Positions 34,213 to 45,272 of a stretch of DNA of 64,000 nt are shown one piece after another (the stretch's first letter is position 1; the number at the start of each line of letters is the position of its first letter). The notes beneath the pieces were generated by a model. That model was not told the origin of the DNA. It was given only the letters and a program-made list of their open reading frames with translations, and searched no databases. Position numbers and translations under genes: made by a program. The stretch covers positions 2,843,001 to 2,907,000 of the forward strand of contig NZ_CP140706.1 in the NCBI RefSeq assembly GCF_034555375.1. Reading direction: 5' to 3'. The stretch comes from Pseudomonas sp. B33.4 (GTDB lineage Bacteria > Pseudomonadota > Gammaproteobacteria > Pseudomonadales > Pseudomonadaceae).

Positions 34213-37200
34213 TTAGTTGTCGTAGCCGAGGTTCGGCGCCAGCCAGCGCTCGGTCACGCTCAGTTCCTGGGCCTTGCGCGAGGTGTAGCTGGCGACCTGA
34301 TCCTTGTCGATCTTGCCCACGGCAAAGTACTGCGCCTGCGGATGGGCGAAGTACCAGCCGCTGACGGCGGCGGCCGGGAACATCGCGTAGTGCTCGGTGA
34401 GGAACACGCCGCTACGGCCGGCACGCATTTCTTCAGCCTCCGGGTCGAGCAGGGCAAACAACGCCGCCTTCTCGGTATGATCCGGGCACGCCGGGTAACC
34501 CGGGGCAGGGCGGATGCCGCTGTATTGCTCTTTGATCAGCGCGTCGTTGTCGAGGGTTTCGTCCTTGGCATAACCCCAGTGCTCTTTACGCACTTGCTGG
34601 TGCAGCCATTCGGCGCAAGCCTCGGCCAAACGGTCGGCGAGGGCTTTGACCATGATCGAGTTGTAGTCGTCGCCGGCGTCCTGATAGGCCTTGGCGACTT
34701 CTTCGGCGCCGATGCCGGCGGTGGTGATGAAACCTCCGACGTAGTCGGTCACTTCGCTGTCTTTTGGCGCCACGAAGTCGGCCAGCGAGAAATTCGGCTT
34801 GCCGTCGGTCTTGATGATCTGCTGACGCAGGTGATGCAGCTTGGCCATTGGCTGGCCGTCATCGCCGTACAGCTCGATGTCGTCGTCATGCACCTGATTG
34901 GCCGGCCAGAAACCGAACACCGCACGGGCGCTGATCAGCTTCTCGTCGATCAGTTTGGCGAGCATCTCCTGCGCGTCCTTGTACAACGCGGTGGCGGCTT
35001 CACCGACCACTTCGTCTTCGAGGATGCGCGGGAACTTGCCGGCCAGATCCCAAGAGATGAAGAACGGCGTCCAGTCGATGTATTCGGCCAGCACCTTGAG
35101 ATCGATATTGTCCAGCACCTTGCTGCCGGTAAACGTCGGTTTGACCGGCTCATAAGCCGCCCAGTCGAACTGCGGCTTCTTGGCAATGGCGGCGGCGTAG
35201 CTCAGGCGCTCGGTACGGGCGCTGCGGTTCGAAGTGCGTTCGCGCACATCGACGTATTCCAGACGCGTTCTCTCGACGAAACCGGCCTTCAATTCCTTCG
35301 ACAGCAACTGGGTTGCTACACCGACCGCACGGGAGGCATCGGTCACGTAAACCACGGCATCGTTGCTGTACTTCGGCTCGATCTTCACTGCCGTGTGCGC
35401 TTTGGAGGTGGTCGCGCCACCGATCATCAGTGGCAGGTGGAAGTCCTGACGCTGCATCTCGCGAGCGACGTGAACCATTTCATCCAGCGACGGCGTGATC
35501 AGACCAGACAGGCCAATGATGTCGCACTTCTGCTCTTTGGCCACCTGCAGGATCTTCTCTGCCGGGACCATCACGCCGAGGTCGACGATGTCGTAGCCGT
35601 TGCAACCGAGCACTACGCCAACAATATTCTTGCCGATGTCGTGCACGTCGCCTTTTACCGTAGCCATGAGGATCTTGCCCTTGGCTTCTGGCTTGTCGCC
35701 TTTTTCCAGTTCAATGAACGGGATCAAGTGGGCCACGGCCTGCTTCATCACACGGGCAGATTTCACCACTTGCGGCAGGAACATTTTGCCGGCGCCGAAC
35801 AGGTCACCGACGATGTTCATGCCGGACATCAGCGGGCCTTCGATCACTTCGATCGGGCGGGCGAACGACTGACGCGATTCTTCGGTGTCTTCAACGATGT
35901 GCGTGGTGATGCCCTTGACCAAAGCATGTTCCAGACGCTTGTTGACCTCCCAGCTGCGCCACTCTTCGGTCTCGGCTTCCTTGACGCTGCCATCGCCCTT
36001 GTACTTGTCGGCGATGGCGAGGAGGGCGTCGGTGCCTTCCGGTGTACGGTTGAGGATCACGTCTTCAACGGCGTCGCGCAGCTCTTGCGGGATCTGGTCG
36101 TAGATCTCCAGCTGACCGGCGTTGACGATGCCCATGGTCAGGCCGGCGCGGATCGCGTACAGCAAGAACACCGAGTGGATCGCCTCGCGCACCGGGTTGT
36201 TGCCACGGAACGAGAACGACACGTTGGACACGCCGCCCGAGGTCAGCGCATACGGCAGTTCATCGCGGATGTAGGCACAGGCGTTGATGAAGTCCACAGC
36301 ATAGTTGTTGTGTTCTTCGATACCGGTGGCGACGGCGAAGATGTTCGGGTCGAAGATGATGTCTTCCGGCGGGAAGCCGACTTCGTTGACCAGAATGTCG
36401 TAGGAGCGTTTGCAGATTTCTTTCTTGCGCGCTTCGGTGTCGGCCTGGCCGGCTTCGTCGAACGCCATCACCACTACCGCCGCGCCGTAGCGCTTGCACA
36501 GTTTGGCGTGATGGATGAACTGCTCGACGCCTTCTTTCATGCTGATCGAGTTGACGATGCCCTTGCCCTGAATGCACTTGAGGCCGGCTTCGATGACTTC
36601 CCATTTCGACGAGTCGATCATGATCGGCACGCGCGAGATGTCCGGTTCACCGGCGATCAGATTGAGGAAGGTCACCATGGCCTTCTTCGAATCGAGCATG
36701 CCTTCGTCCATGTTGATGTCGATCACCTGAGCGCCGGCCTCGACTTGTTGCAGGGCGACTTCCAGCGCTTCGGTGTAATTGTCTTCACGGATCAGACGGG
36801 CGAACTTGGCGGAACCGGTGATGTTGGTGCGCTCGCCGACGTTGACGAACAGCGAGCTGCGATCGATGGTGAACGGCTCCAGACCCGAGAGGCGGCAGGC
36901 CTTGGGAATGTCCGGGATTTCACGCGGTGCGTAACCGGCAACAGCTTTGGCGATGGCTTCGATGTGGCCCGGCGTGGTGCCGCAGCAACCGCCGACGATG
37001 TTGAGGAAGCCGCTCTGGGCGAATTCTTCGATGACCTTGGCGGTTTCCGACGGCAGTTCGTCGTACTCGCCGAATTCGTTCGGCAGGCCGGCGTTCGGGT
37101 GCGCGGAAACGTGGGTGCTGGCCTTGTTCGACAGCTCTTCCAGGTACGGACGCAATTCGCTGGCGCCGAGCGCGCAGTTGAGGCCGACCGAGATTGGCTT

Positions 37201-37923
37201 GGCGTGTGCCACCGAGTTCCAGAACGCTTCGGTGGTCTGGCCCGACAGGGTACGGCCGGAGGCGTCGGTGATGGTCCCGGAAATCATGATCGGCAGTTCG
37301 ATGTGCAGCTCTTCGAACACGCCCTGCACAGCGAAGATCGCCGCTTTGGCGTTGAGGGTGTCGAAAATGGTTTCGATCAGGATCAGGTCGGCGCCGCCCT
37401 CGATCAGACCTTTGGTGGCTTCGGTGTAGTTTTCCACCAGCTCATCAAAGGTGACGTTGCGATAGCCCGGGTTGTTGACGTCTGGCGACAGCGAGCAGGT
37501 GCGGCTGGTCGGGCCGAGTACGCCGGCAACAAAACGCGGCTTTTCCGGGTTTTCGGCAGTCTTGGCGTCGGCGATCTTGCGCGCCAGTCGTGCGCCTTCT
37601 ACGTTTAACTCGTAGGCCAGTTCTTCCATGCCGTAGTCGGCCATGGAAATGCGCGTGGCGTTGAAGGTGTTGGTTTCGAGGATGTCGGCGCCGGCATCCA
37701 GATAGGCTTTCTCGATGCCGCCGATCACGTCCGGACGGGTGATCACCAGCAGGTCGTTGTTGCCCTTGACGTCACTCGGCCAGTCCGCGAAGCGCTTGCC
37801 GCGATAATCCTGTTCTTCGAGCTTGTAGCTCTGGATCATCGTGCCCATGCCGCCGTCGAGTATCAGGATGCGCTCTTTGAGAGCTTGCTTGAGAGCTTGA
37901 AGGCGGACGCTGCGATCGGACAT
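34213..37923 (-). CDS. metH: Cobalamin-dependent methionine synthase
   Basis: The 1236-residue enzyme transfers methyl from methyl-THF to homocysteine through cobalamin. The domains, in order, are homocysteine-binding ([10 protein letters not shown]; zinc ligands in [11 protein letters not shown] near 312), pterin-binding ([16 protein letters not shown]), B12-binding cap and Rossmann domain with [17 protein letters not shown] (lower-ligand His near 759), and a C-terminal AdoMet activation domain ([12 protein letters not shown]). It matches the E. coli enzyme in length. B12 dependence links it functionally to the cobalamin genes 5-17 kb to the right. Confidence 0.96.
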   Translation of the reverse strand: MSDRSVRLQALKQALKERILILDGGMGTMIQSYKLEEQDYRGKRFADWPSDVKGNNDLLVITRPDVIGGIEKAYLDAGADILETNTFNATRISMADYGMEELAYELNVEGARLARKIADAKTAENPEKPRFVAGVLGPTSRTCSLSPDVNNPGYRNVTFDELVENYTEATKGLIEGGADLILIETIFDTLNAKAAIFAVQGVFEELHIELPIMISGTITDASGRTLSGQTTEAFWNSVAHAKPISVGLNCALGASELRPYLEELSNKASTHVSAHPNAGLPNEFGEYDELPSETAKVIEEFAQSGFLNIVGGCCGTTPGHIEAIAKAVAGYAPREIPDIPKACRLSGLEPFTIDRSSLFVNVGERTNITGSAKFARLIREDNYTEALEVALQQVEAGAQVIDINMDEGMLDSKKAMVTFLNLIAGEPDISRVPIMIDSSKWEVIEAGLKCIQGKGIVNSISMKEGVEQFIHHAKLCKRYGAAVVVMAFDEAGQADTEARKKEICKRSYDILVNEVGFPPEDIIFDPNIFAVATGIEEHNNYAVDFINACAYIRDELPYALTSGGVSNVSFSFRGNNPVREAIHSVFLLYAIRAGLTMGIVNAGQLEIYDQIPQELRDAVEDVILNRTPEGTDALLAIADKYKGDGSVKEAETEEWRSWEVNKRLEHALVKGITTHIVEDTEESRQSFARPIEVIEGPLMSGMNIVGDLFGAGKMFLPQVVKSARVMKQAVAHLIPFIELEKGDKPEAKGKILMATVKGDVHDIGKNIVGVVLGCNGYDIVDLGVMVPAEKILQVAKEQKCDIIGLSGLITPSLDEMVHVAREMQRQDFHLPLMIGGATTSKAHTAVKIEPKYSNDAVVYVTDASRAVGVATQLLSKELKAGFVERTRLEYVDVRERTSNRSARTERLSYAAAIAKKPQFDWAAYEPVKPTFTGSKVLDNIDLKVLAEYIDWTPFFISWDLAGKFPRILEDEVVGEAATALYKDAQEMLAKLIDEKLISARAVFGFWPANQVHDDDIELYGDDGQPMAKLHHLRQQIIKTDGKPNFSLADFVAPKDSEVTDYVGGFITTAGIGAEEVAKAYQDAGDDYNSIMVKALADRLAEACAEWLHQQVRKEHWGYAKDETLDNDALIKEQYSGIRPAPGYPACPDHTEKAALFALLDPEAEEMRAGRSGVFLTEHYAMFPAAAVSGWYFAHPQAQYFAVGKIDKDQVASYTSRKAQELSVTERWLAPNLGYDN

Positions 37924-37959
37924 TTGGACTACTCGGAAAGACCATTACGAAGGAGCGGG

Positions 37960-37965
37960 ATCATA
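37960..37965 (-). promoter_or_regulatory. Possible metH -10 element
   Basis: Reading the minus strand, TGCTATGAT gives an extended -10 (TATGAT) about 40 bp before the metH ATG. No convincing -35 was found. Confidence 0.35.
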
Positions 37966-38077
37966 GCAAACCTGTGCGCTTTTAGAGCATGCGGGGCTTT
38001 TGCATGAATATCGCTCATGTTGGTACGAGCGTCATACTGTAGAATCGCGGCGTTTTTTAACAATCGGGATCAGCAGC

Positions 38078-40384
38078 ATGTCTTACCGCGTCATTGGTTT
38101 TGTGTTGCTGTTTCTCAGCTGGGGCGCCGTGGCGCAAGAGCCAGCGACTGCACCGGCCATTTCTCCTTCGATTTCGTACGTCCGCGACATCCAGCCAATT
38201 TTCACCGAGAAGTGCGTGGCCTGCCATGCGTGCTACGACTCCGCTTGTCAGTTGAATCTGGGCAGTGGCGAGGGCGCGGCCCGTGGTGCGAGCAAAATGC
38301 CGGTGTATGACGGCGAGCGCACCGTCGCGGCGCCGACCACCCGATTGTTTTACGACGCCTTCGGCAAACGCGCCTGGCAGCAGAAAGACTTCTATTCGGT
38401 GCTTGATGCGCAGGGCAGTCAGGCCGCGCTGATGGCGCGCATGCTGGAGCTGGGCCACAAAACCCCGCTGACGCCGAACGCCAAACTGCCGGAAGACATC
38501 GTGCTGGGCCTGAACCGCCAGAATATGTGCGCGCTGCCTGCCGAGTTCGAAGGCTATGCCGGTGCCCATCCTAAAGAAGGCATGCCGCTGGCGGTGACCG
38601 GGCTGACCGATCAGCAGTATCAGACGTTGCAGCGCTGGCTGGCGTCAGGTGCGCCGATTGACGAGCAAAGCCTGGCGCCGAGCGCGAAAGAGGCGCTGCA
38701 AATCGTCCAGTGGGAAAATCTGCTCAATACTCCAGGCGCCCGGCAGAGTCTGGTCGGCCGCTGGCTGTACGAGCACTTGTACCTCGCACACCTCTATTTC
38801 AAGGATGGCGAGCCGGGGCATTACTTCCAGTGGGTGCGTTCGCGCACACCGACTGGCCAGCCGATCGACCTGATCGCCACCCGTCGTCCCAACGATGATC
38901 CGGGCACCCAGGTGTATTACCGCTTGTGGCCGGTGCAGGGCGTGATTGTGCATAAAACCCACATCACCTATCCGCTCAGCACGGCGAAGATGGCGCGGGT
39001 CAAGAGCCTGTTCTACAGCGGCAACTGGCAGGTCAATGCGTTGCCCGGTTACGGCCCGCAGAGCCGCGCCAATCCGTTTGCTACCTTCGAGGCGATTCCG
39101 GCGCAGGCGCGTTATCAGTTCATGCTGGATAACGCCGAATATTTCGTCCGTACCTTTATTCGCGGCCCGGTGTGCCGTGGGCAAATCGCGACCGACGTGA
39201 TCCGCGACAACTTCTGGGCACTGTTCCAGGCGCCGGAACACGACCTCTATATCACCGATCCGAACTATCGCGGCCAGGCCACGCCGTTGCTGGCCATGCC
39301 CGGGCAGAACGACGATGTCGGCAGTGTTTTGAGTCTGTGGCATAACTACCGCAACAAGCGTAACGAGTACGAAGCTTTGCGCCGCGACAGCTACGCCGAT
39401 GTGCCCGCACCGAGCTGGTCGACCCTGTGGGCCGGCAATGACAACGCGTTGCTGAGTATTTTCCGTCACTTCGACAGCGCTTCGGTGACCAAAGGCCTGA
39501 TTGGCGAGGTGCCGCAGACGATGTGGCTGTTCGACTATCCGCTGCTCGAACGCACCTATTACCAATTGGCAGTCAACTTCGATGTGTTCGGCAACGTCTC
39601 GCATCAGGCGCAAACCCGTCTGTATTTCGACCTGATCCGCAACGGTGCCGAGCAGAACTTCCTGCGCCTGATGCCGGCCGATTCCCGTGAGGATTACCTC
39701 GACGATTGGTATCAGAGCAGCGGCCAGTTCAAGATGTGGCTCGATTACGAGGCGATTGACGACGATAAGCCGACTGCGCTGAAACTCGACGAAAAAAACC
39801 CGAAATACGACTTCGCCATGCAATTGCTCGCGCGTTACGGCGATCTCAATGCGCGGCCCGATCCGATCAACCGTTGCGACGGCGCTTATTGCTCGCGGCC
39901 GAATATCGACCCCGCGCTGCAAAATGCCGAACAGGCGTTGAGTCGCCTCACTTCACGCCCGGCGGCCGGTTTGAAGGTGATCGACCAGTTGCCGGAAGCG
40001 ACGATGCTGCGCATTGAAACCGCCAGCGGTACGCGCGAGGTCTACAGCCTGTTGCGCAACCGCGCGCACAGCAACGTGGCGTTCCTGCTCGGTGAGTCGC
40101 TGCGCTACCAGCCGGGGCTCGACACCCTCACGATTTATCCGGGCGTGCTCAGCAGTTATCCGAACTTCATCTTCAACGTCCCGGCTGATCAGGTGCCGGC
40201 GTTTGTCGATGCAATGGAAAATGCCAAAGATGCCAACCGTTTCGAGAAAATCGTCGAACGCTGGGGAATCCGCCGCAGTCATCCGCAATTCTGGTTGTAT
40301 TTCCATGATCTGAGCCAGTACATCCACGAAACCGATCCGGTGGAAGAGGGTGTGCTGGACATGAACCGCTACGAGAATCTTTGA
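38078..40384 (+). CDS. cti: Fatty acid cis/trans isomerase
   Basis: A 768-residue periplasmic c-type haem enzyme converts cis to trans unsaturated fatty acids in membrane phospholipids under solvent or heat stress, a Pseudomonas trait. The signal peptide ends near AVAQE (20). The haem motif CVACHACYDSAC gives Cys46, Cys49 and His50. The C-terminal conserved region (NVAFLLGESLRYQPGLDTLTIYPG, YPNFIFNVPADQ) fits Cti. The ATG at 38078 places the signal peptide at the N-terminus; an open frame 78 bp longer has none. Confidence 0.94.
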   Translation: MSYRVIGFVLLFLSWGAVAQEPATAPAISPSISYVRDIQPIFTEKCVACHACYDSACQLNLGSGEGAARGASKMPVYDGERTVAAPTTRLFYDAFGKRAWQQKDFYSVLDAQGSQAALMARMLELGHKTPLTPNAKLPEDIVLGLNRQNMCALPAEFEGYAGAHPKEGMPLAVTGLTDQQYQTLQRWLASGAPIDEQSLAPSAKEALQIVQWENLLNTPGARQSLVGRWLYEHLYLAHLYFKDGEPGHYFQWVRSRTPTGQPIDLIATRRPNDDPGTQVYYRLWPVQGVIVHKTHITYPLSTAKMARVKSLFYSGNWQVNALPGYGPQSRANPFATFEAIPAQARYQFMLDNAEYFVRTFIRGPVCRGQIATDVIRDNFWALFQAPEHDLYITDPNYRGQATPLLAMPGQNDDVGSVLSLWHNYRNKRNEYEALRRDSYADVPAPSWSTLWAGNDNALLSIFRHFDSASVTKGLIGEVPQTMWLFDYPLLERTYYQLAVNFDVFGNVSHQAQTRLYFDLIRNGAEQNFLRLMPADSREDYLDDWYQSSGQFKMWLDYEAIDDDKPTALKLDEKNPKYDFAMQLLARYGDLNARPDPINRCDGAYCSRPNIDPALQNAEQALSRLTSRPAAGLKVIDQLPEATMLRIETASGTREVYSLLRNRAHSNVAFLLGESLRYQPGLDTLTIYPGVLSSYPNFIFNVPADQVPAFVDAMENAKDANRFEKIVERWGIRRSHPQFWLYFHDLSQYIHETDPVEEGVLDMNRYENL

Positions 40385-40431
40385 TCGTTTGAAACAGGCC
40401 GACTGTCACAGCTTCAGGTAACACACAAATC

Positions 40432-40527
40432 CCCTGTAGGAGTGAGCCTGCTCGCGATAGCGGAAAATCAGGCACTAGAGATGTTGAATGTGCCGCCGCC
40501 ATCGCGAGCAGGCTCACTCCTACAAGG
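40432..40527. repeat. REP pair (REPIN), TGTAGGAGTGAGCC type
   Basis: CCCTGTAGGAGTGAGCCTGC and the matching inverse at 40505-40527 enclose a spacer of about 45 bp. It ends about 40 bp before the acyltransferase start, so it lies in that gene's leader. Confidence 0.9.
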
Positions 40528-40567
40528 GATCTGCGGTGGTTTCAGGAATCATGGACGGGAGCGGCCG

Positions 40568-41590
40568 ATGTTGATTTCAGTGCAAGCCCTGCGTGCGCTT
40601 GCCGCGTGGGCGGTGGTCTGCCACCACTTCATGCAGATTTTCTTCGACTTCAAGGCGCGCGGGCCGATTGGCCAACTGTTCATCGACAAAGGCGCGGTGG
40701 GCGTCGATATTTTCTTTGTCATCAGCGGTCTGGTGATTTTCCTCTCGACCGAAAACAAACCGCTGCTGCCCGCGCGCTTTCTGCTGTACCGCCTGTTTCG
40801 CATCGTCCCGGCGTACTGGCTGTACACGCTGTTGATGGCGCTGCTGGTGGTGTTCGCCCAGCCGTTGCTGCCGGATCAAACGGTGGACTGGAGCCATTTG
40901 CTGCTGTCGCTGCTGTTCATTCCGACTGAAAATCCCGGCGGCTATGGCATCTATCCGACATTGAATGTCGGCTGGACGCTGAATTACGAAATACTCTTCT
41001 ACGTGCTGTTTGCCTGGGCGCTGCTGTTTCGCTTGCAGGTGCGCCTGTTGGTGGTTGCCGCGCTGCTGTTTGCCGTGTGTCAGGCCTGGACCGGGTTTGG
41101 CTGGGTCAGCGCATTTTATCGGTCGGACATCGTCTATGAGTTTCTGCTGGGGATCGGCATTGGCATGCTCTATCGCCGGGGCTGGATCGGCCCCGGTTTG
41201 TGGCTGCCGCTGACCGCCATCGGCGCGGCGTTACTGGCGATTTATCACCTGGCACCGGCGCCGAGGCTGCTCAACTGGGGCGTGCCGAGTGCGGTGCTGG
41301 TGATGGCGTGTATCTCGCTTGAGCGTTATGTCGAGCGCAGCCGTGTGCTCAAACTGCTCGGCGATTGCTCGTATTCGGTGTACTTGATGCACGTTCTGGT
41401 GCTGTCGGTGGGTGGATTTATCGCGCGGCGCTACGTTGTCAACCCGTATCTGATGTTTGTCGTGTGCGCGCTGGCGATCGGCGTTGGCTCCTGGTTGAGC
41501 TACGAATGGGTGGAAAAACGCAGCTATCGCTGGCTCAAGGCTCATATTGATGACGAGCCTGACGAGAATCTTTCCCGACAAAAATACTAG
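40568..41590 (+). CDS. Acyltransferase-3 family membrane protein
   Basis: The 340-residue protein has about ten membrane helices and the acyltransferase-3 signature: LISVQALRALAAWAVVCHHF (with the conserved His), VDIFFVISGLVIF, FLLYRLFRIVPAYWLYTLL. Members O-acetylate or acylate exported sugars and cell-surface polymers. The ATG at 40568 follows GGGAGCGGCCG; the frame extends upstream through the REP pair, which argues against the longer start. No polysaccharide genes are adjacent, so the substrate is unknown. Confidence 0.88.
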   Translation: MLISVQALRALAAWAVVCHHFMQIFFDFKARGPIGQLFIDKGAVGVDIFFVISGLVIFLSTENKPLLPARFLLYRLFRIVPAYWLYTLLMALLVVFAQPLLPDQTVDWSHLLLSLLFIPTENPGGYGIYPTLNVGWTLNYEILFYVLFAWALLFRLQVRLLVVAALLFAVCQAWTGFGWVSAFYRSDIVYEFLLGIGIGMLYRRGWIGPGLWLPLTAIGAALLAIYHLAPAPRLLNWGVPSAVLVMACISLERYVERSRVLKLLGDCSYSVYLMHVLVLSVGGFIARRYVVNPYLMFVVCALAIGVGSWLSYEWVEKRSYRWLKAHIDDEPDENLSRQKY

Positions 41591-42232
<642 letters not shown>

Positions 42233-42255
42233 GTAAGGTGTTCACTGCGGACATG

Positions 42256-42287
42256 AAAAAACGGCGCCCCGTGAGCGCCGTTTTTTT
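42256..42287 (+). terminator. Rho-independent terminator
   Basis: ACGGCGC and GCGCCGT stem, with A and T runs, directly after nfuA. It could also act on leftward transcripts. Confidence 0.9.
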
Positions 42288-42309
42288 ATGGGTGAAATGT
42301 ACCGACGCC

Positions 42310-42373
42310 TTCGCGAGCAGGCTCGCTCCCACATTTGATCGCATTCCAAATGTGGGAGCGAGCTTGCTCGCGA
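42310..42373. repeat. REP pair (REPIN), GTGGGAGCGAGC type
   Basis: TCGCGAGCAGGCTCGCTCCC and TGTGGGAGCGAGCTTGCTCG are inverted around about 18 bp, between the convergent nfuA and cobM genes. Confidence 0.9.
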
Positions 42374-42381
42374 AAGGGCCT

Positions 42382-43128
42382 TCAAGGTCGATAAAGATGG
42401 GCATGCCCGGCGCGATACAACGATGACTCGCTGAACACCTCACTGCCCAACACCCGACCCACCAATATCAACGCCGTGCGCCGAAACCCTTTGGCCTCAA
42501 CCTTCCCGGCAATATCCGCCAGCGTCCCCACTACCCAATCCTGATCCGGCCACGTCGCCCGGTGAATCACCGCAATCGGACAGTCCGCGCCGTAATGCGG
42601 CAGCAGCTCCGCCAGAATCTTCTGCAGATGGTTGACCCCCAGATGAATCGCCATCGTCGCACCATGCTGCGCCAGACTGCCGAGTTCTTCGCCTGCCGGC
42701 ATCGCGGTTTTATCGGCATACCGCGTCAGAATCACACTTTGCGAGACGTCCGGGAGGGTCAGTTCCGCGCCAAGCAAAGCCGCACACGCTGCCGTAGCCG
42801 TCACACCGGGAATGATCTCGAACGGAATATTCAGCTCGCGCAGATAGCGAATCTGTTCACCAATCGCGCCATACAGGCTCGGATCACCGGAATGTACCCG
42901 CGCCACATCTTCGCCGTTGGCATGCGCGGTTTTGATCAATTCGATGATCTGTTCCAGATGCAATTCAGCGCTGTTGACCACGGTTTGCGCCTGGTGACCG
43001 TCCAGCACCGCCGCCGGTACCAGCGAGCCTGCATAAATGATCACCGGGCAACTGCGGATCAGCCGCTGGCCTTTGACAGTGATCAATTCCGGGTCGCCGG
43101 GGCCGGCGCCGATGAAGTAGACGGTCAT
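42382..43128 (-). CDS. cobM: Precorrin-4 C11-methyltransferase
   Basis: The 248-residue protein is a tetrapyrrole methyltransferase of the aerobic B12 pathway. It has VYFIGAGPGDPELITVKGQRLI, YAGSLV, VHSGDPSLYGAIGEQI and PGVTATAACAALLGAELTLP, matching CobM. It methylates C-11 of precorrin-4 using S-adenosylmethionine. The ATG follows AGGAT. It is the most distal gene of the leftward riboswitch-controlled set. Confidence 0.94.
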   Translation of the reverse strand: MTVYFIGAGPGDPELITVKGQRLIRSCPVIIYAGSLVPAAVLDGHQAQTVVNSAELHLEQIIELIKTAHANGEDVARVHSGDPSLYGAIGEQIRYLRELNIPFEIIPGVTATAACAALLGAELTLPDVSQSVILTRYADKTAMPAGEELGSLAQHGATMAIHLGVNHLQKILAELLPHYGADCPIAVIHRATWPDQDWVVGTLADIAGKVEAKGFRRTALILVGRVLGSEVFSESSLYRAGHAHLYRP

Positions 43129-43209
43129 GGTTGAATCCTGTGAAAAAGGGGGGCGGCAATCGCTTCAGATGAAGATTGCTCATGATCGGTGGCGGGGATT
43201 ATCGGGAAT

Positions 43210-43623
43210 TTATGCAGCACCGGCCAATGCGAAGGTGGCCTGAGCGTATTTTTGTCGGGAAATCAGCAGTTTTGCCGGTGCCTGAATCAGCTGTTCGGCA
43301 AGGGCCAGCGCGGCACTTTCGGCGACGCCATAGCAACCGGTGCGTTCGTAGGCGATCTCGGAACGGTGGCTGAGTCGTTCCTGATAACTGGCCAATTCTT
43401 CGCTGCTGAAATATAGCAGCGGCAGCGCCAGTTGTGCGGCGAGTTCCTGTAACCCGGGCTCATCGCGCTTCAGGTCGATGCTGGCCAAGGCCTTGACCAT
43501 TTGCAGCTCAATGCGATGCGCTTGTAACGCCTGATCAAGTAACGCGCGCAACGTGCTGGCCGGGCAGCCGCGCTGGCAGCCCAGACCGACCACGAAGGTC
43601 GGCGCTGCGCGGTCATCGGTCAT
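43210..43623 (-). CDS. cobE: CobE cobalamin biosynthesis protein
   Basis: A 137-residue protein of the CobE/CbiG C-terminal family: FVVGLGCQRGCPASTLRALLDQAL, LASIDLKRDEPGLQELAAQLALPLLYFSSEEL, CYGVAESAALALA. CobE is required for aerobic B12 synthesis in Pseudomonas and may bind intermediates; its exact role is not settled. The ATG at 43623 overlaps the cbtA stop as ATGA, and upstream frame sequence is not protein-like. Confidence 0.92.
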   Translation of the reverse strand: MTDDRAAPTFVVGLGCQRGCPASTLRALLDQALQAHRIELQMVKALASIDLKRDEPGLQELAAQLALPLLYFSSEELASYQERLSHRSEIAYERTGCYGVAESAALALAEQLIQAPAKLLISRQKYAQATFALAGAA

Positions 43624-44321
43624 GCGTGGTATTGGCCATCGCTTTTGCGGCGGAACAACCAGGCGCTGATCAGGCCCAGGGCCAGCCAGAACACTACGTT
43701 GGTCAGCTGCGAAGCGATTTTGAACTGAGCTTCCAATGCTTCCGGGGCAAGCATCGAATGCACTTCCGGCTGCGGTGCGCCGATCACGTGCGGCACGGCG
43801 AGAATGGCCACGCCGAGGACTTTCATCAGCCAATGACGGCTGAACGCGATCAACGACAGGCCGACTGCGGTCGAGGCGGCTGTACCGATCCACCACATCT
43901 GTCGCGAGGCCAGATCGGCGGCGGCAGTACCCGGCAGTTCAGGCGGCAGGCCCAGAGTGGGCGCCAGCACGAATGTTGCGTAACCGGCCAGACCCCAGAG
44001 CAGGCCTTGCGAGGTTTTGGTCGGGGCGCGCAGGGTGTACAGGCCCGCGAGCATCAGAGCGAAACCCACCGCAACCACCAGATTGCCGCCAGTGGTCGAG
44101 ACCACGCGCTGCCAGCCGTCTTCCGGCTCCCAGGCTTCGGCGTCGTGGGTGTGGCCGGCCATGGCACCTTCGGTATGTTCATGAACCGCAACCGGTTCGG
44201 CTTTCTCGTAGGTTTCGGCCTGAAGAATCAGCGGCGATACCCAGAAGCTTTGCAGCAGAGTGAGGAGCAGGGCGGCCAGCAGACCGGTGAAACCTGCGGT
44301 TTGCGCTATACGCTTGATCAT
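43620..44321 (-). CDS. cbtA: CbtA predicted cobalt transporter subunit
   Basis: The 233-residue membrane protein has about five or six helices and a histidine-bearing loop after the first (VHEHTEGAMAGHTHDAEAW) that could bind metal. Family motifs FTGLLAALLLTLLQSFWVSPLILQAE and GLPPELPGTAAADLASRQMWW fit CbtA. With CbtB it is predicted to import cobalt. The start at 44321 is one of two nearby ATGs; the other is 21 bp earlier. Confidence 0.92.
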   Translation of the reverse strand: MIKRIAQTAGFTGLLAALLLTLLQSFWVSPLILQAETYEKAEPVAVHEHTEGAMAGHTHDAEAWEPEDGWQRVVSTTGGNLVVAVGFALMLAGLYTLRAPTKTSQGLLWGLAGYATFVLAPTLGLPPELPGTAAADLASRQMWWIGTAASTAVGLSLIAFSRHWLMKVLGVAILAVPHVIGAPQPEVHSMLAPEALEAQFKIASQLTNVVFWLALGLISAWLFRRKSDGQYHA

Positions 44322-44332
44322 GTCGGCAGGTC

Positions 44333-44530
44333 TCAGTGGCACGGGAACGCGGCGCTGTGGCGGGTATCGTGGGCGGCGTTGTGTACCGCTTCGATGTGCG
44401 AGAAACCAGCGAAGTAGACCAGGCTGGCGCCGAGGATCGAGGCGAAGATCGCGGCGGTCAGGCGTTGGCTCAGGGTGGTGGTGCTGGCGATTTTGTCCGT
44501 GTTGCTGCCGGTGCTGCTGATGATCGACAT
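44333..44530 (-). CDS. cbtB: CbtB small cobalt-transporter subunit
   Basis: A 65-residue protein with one membrane helix (LTAAIFASILGASLVYFAGF) and the CbtB C-terminal metal-binding tail HNAAHDTRHSAAFPCH. The ATG follows GAGGGAAG. It is the first gene behind the leftward B12 riboswitch, so cobalt uptake should be shut down when B12 is plentiful. Confidence 0.94.
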   Translation of the reverse strand: MSIISSTGSNTDKIASTTTLSQRLTAAIFASILGASLVYFAGFSHIEAVHNAAHDTRHSAAFPCH

Positions 44531-44651
44531 GGCGCTTCCCTCTGGAGTGTCAGTGGGTGAATCGAGCGCATGAAAACCCCTGCGGGTCGGGCTCGCAGAG
44601 GTTCGAACAGCGCCCGCCCACCGCGGGTTTGTTATGTTCAGCGACGCACAA

Positions 44652-44864
44652 GGTGCGGGCTGTGTGTTGCGGGCCGGTCTCCGGGCTCACGAGGGGTTGG
44701 CGTCAGGCCGACCTGCAAGCGTCACCTTCCCATGCCGTACAGGCACAGTGGTTTTGACGCTTCGCTCGCTTACCGTTGCGGGGGCAGCACCGGACTGACA
44801 TGGCTCTGAGTAAAGCACATGATTCACCGGTTTCCCGTTTCACCCTGTGAAGGGCACCCGTAAC
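44652..44864 (-). promoter_or_regulatory. Cobalamin riboswitch for cbtB-cbtA-cobE-cobM
   Basis: On the minus strand it reads GGGTGCCC..., GGGAAACCGGTG, GGTGCTGCCCCCGCAACGG, CCACTGTGCC (B12 box region), TGGGAAGGTGACGC and GAGCCCGGAGACCGGCC, the full set of conserved B12-riboswitch blocks in order. It lies 122 bp before cbtB. Confidence 0.95.
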
Positions 44865-44889
44865 AAGGTGTGTAGGAGAGCATGGGGGT

Positions 44890-45160
44890 GGGGTTTTGGT
44901 CAATTTTTTGGGGTGGATCCGTTGCTGCGGGTGTTGCTGATTAGGGTTCCGCCCTTACGGCGGGTCACTTTTTCCAGACGCCGAAAAAGTAACCAAAAAG
45001 GCTTGCTCCTGCGTGCGGCCCGCTCGCTGGGGCTCGGGGTTCCTTCGCTCCGGGATTGATCCGGGCGCAGCGCCTACGGTTTGCTTCGCTGCACCTCCTC
45101 TCGCTGTGTTTGGCTGCGCCAAACGGTCGCTGCGCTCCCACGCCCGGATCAATCCCTCCA
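44890..45160. repeat. Left arm of a long imperfect inverted repeat
   Basis: It contains ATCCGTTGCTGCGGGTG, TCACTTTTTCCAGACGCCG, AAGTAACCAAAAAGGC, GCGCCTACGGTTTGCTTCGC and TGCACCTCCTCTCGCTG in order. The complement of 45475-45745 has all of these with scattered changes. No protein-like frame is seen. Confidence 0.85.
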
Positions 45161-45272
45161 CTCAGCCTTCCGACGTCGCCCGTGGATCAAGATCAAGAGC
45201 AGGCGAGCTGACACTCGGCCTATTGAGTGGTGAGGAGCGCGGGTGTTCGGCTTTTGATTTGCGTTGTTGCTG

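Noticed and set aside
34342..37608. Open frame of 1088 codons on the plus strand opposite metH
   Set aside because: It is the antisense shadow of metH, caused by high GC and codon bias. The translation lacks domains and is rich in His, Val, Gly and Arg.
42310..42373. CRISPR-like repeats formed by recurrent GCGAGCAGGCTC sequences
   Set aside because: The copies are scattered, inverted and not evenly spaced in one array; they are REP pairs.
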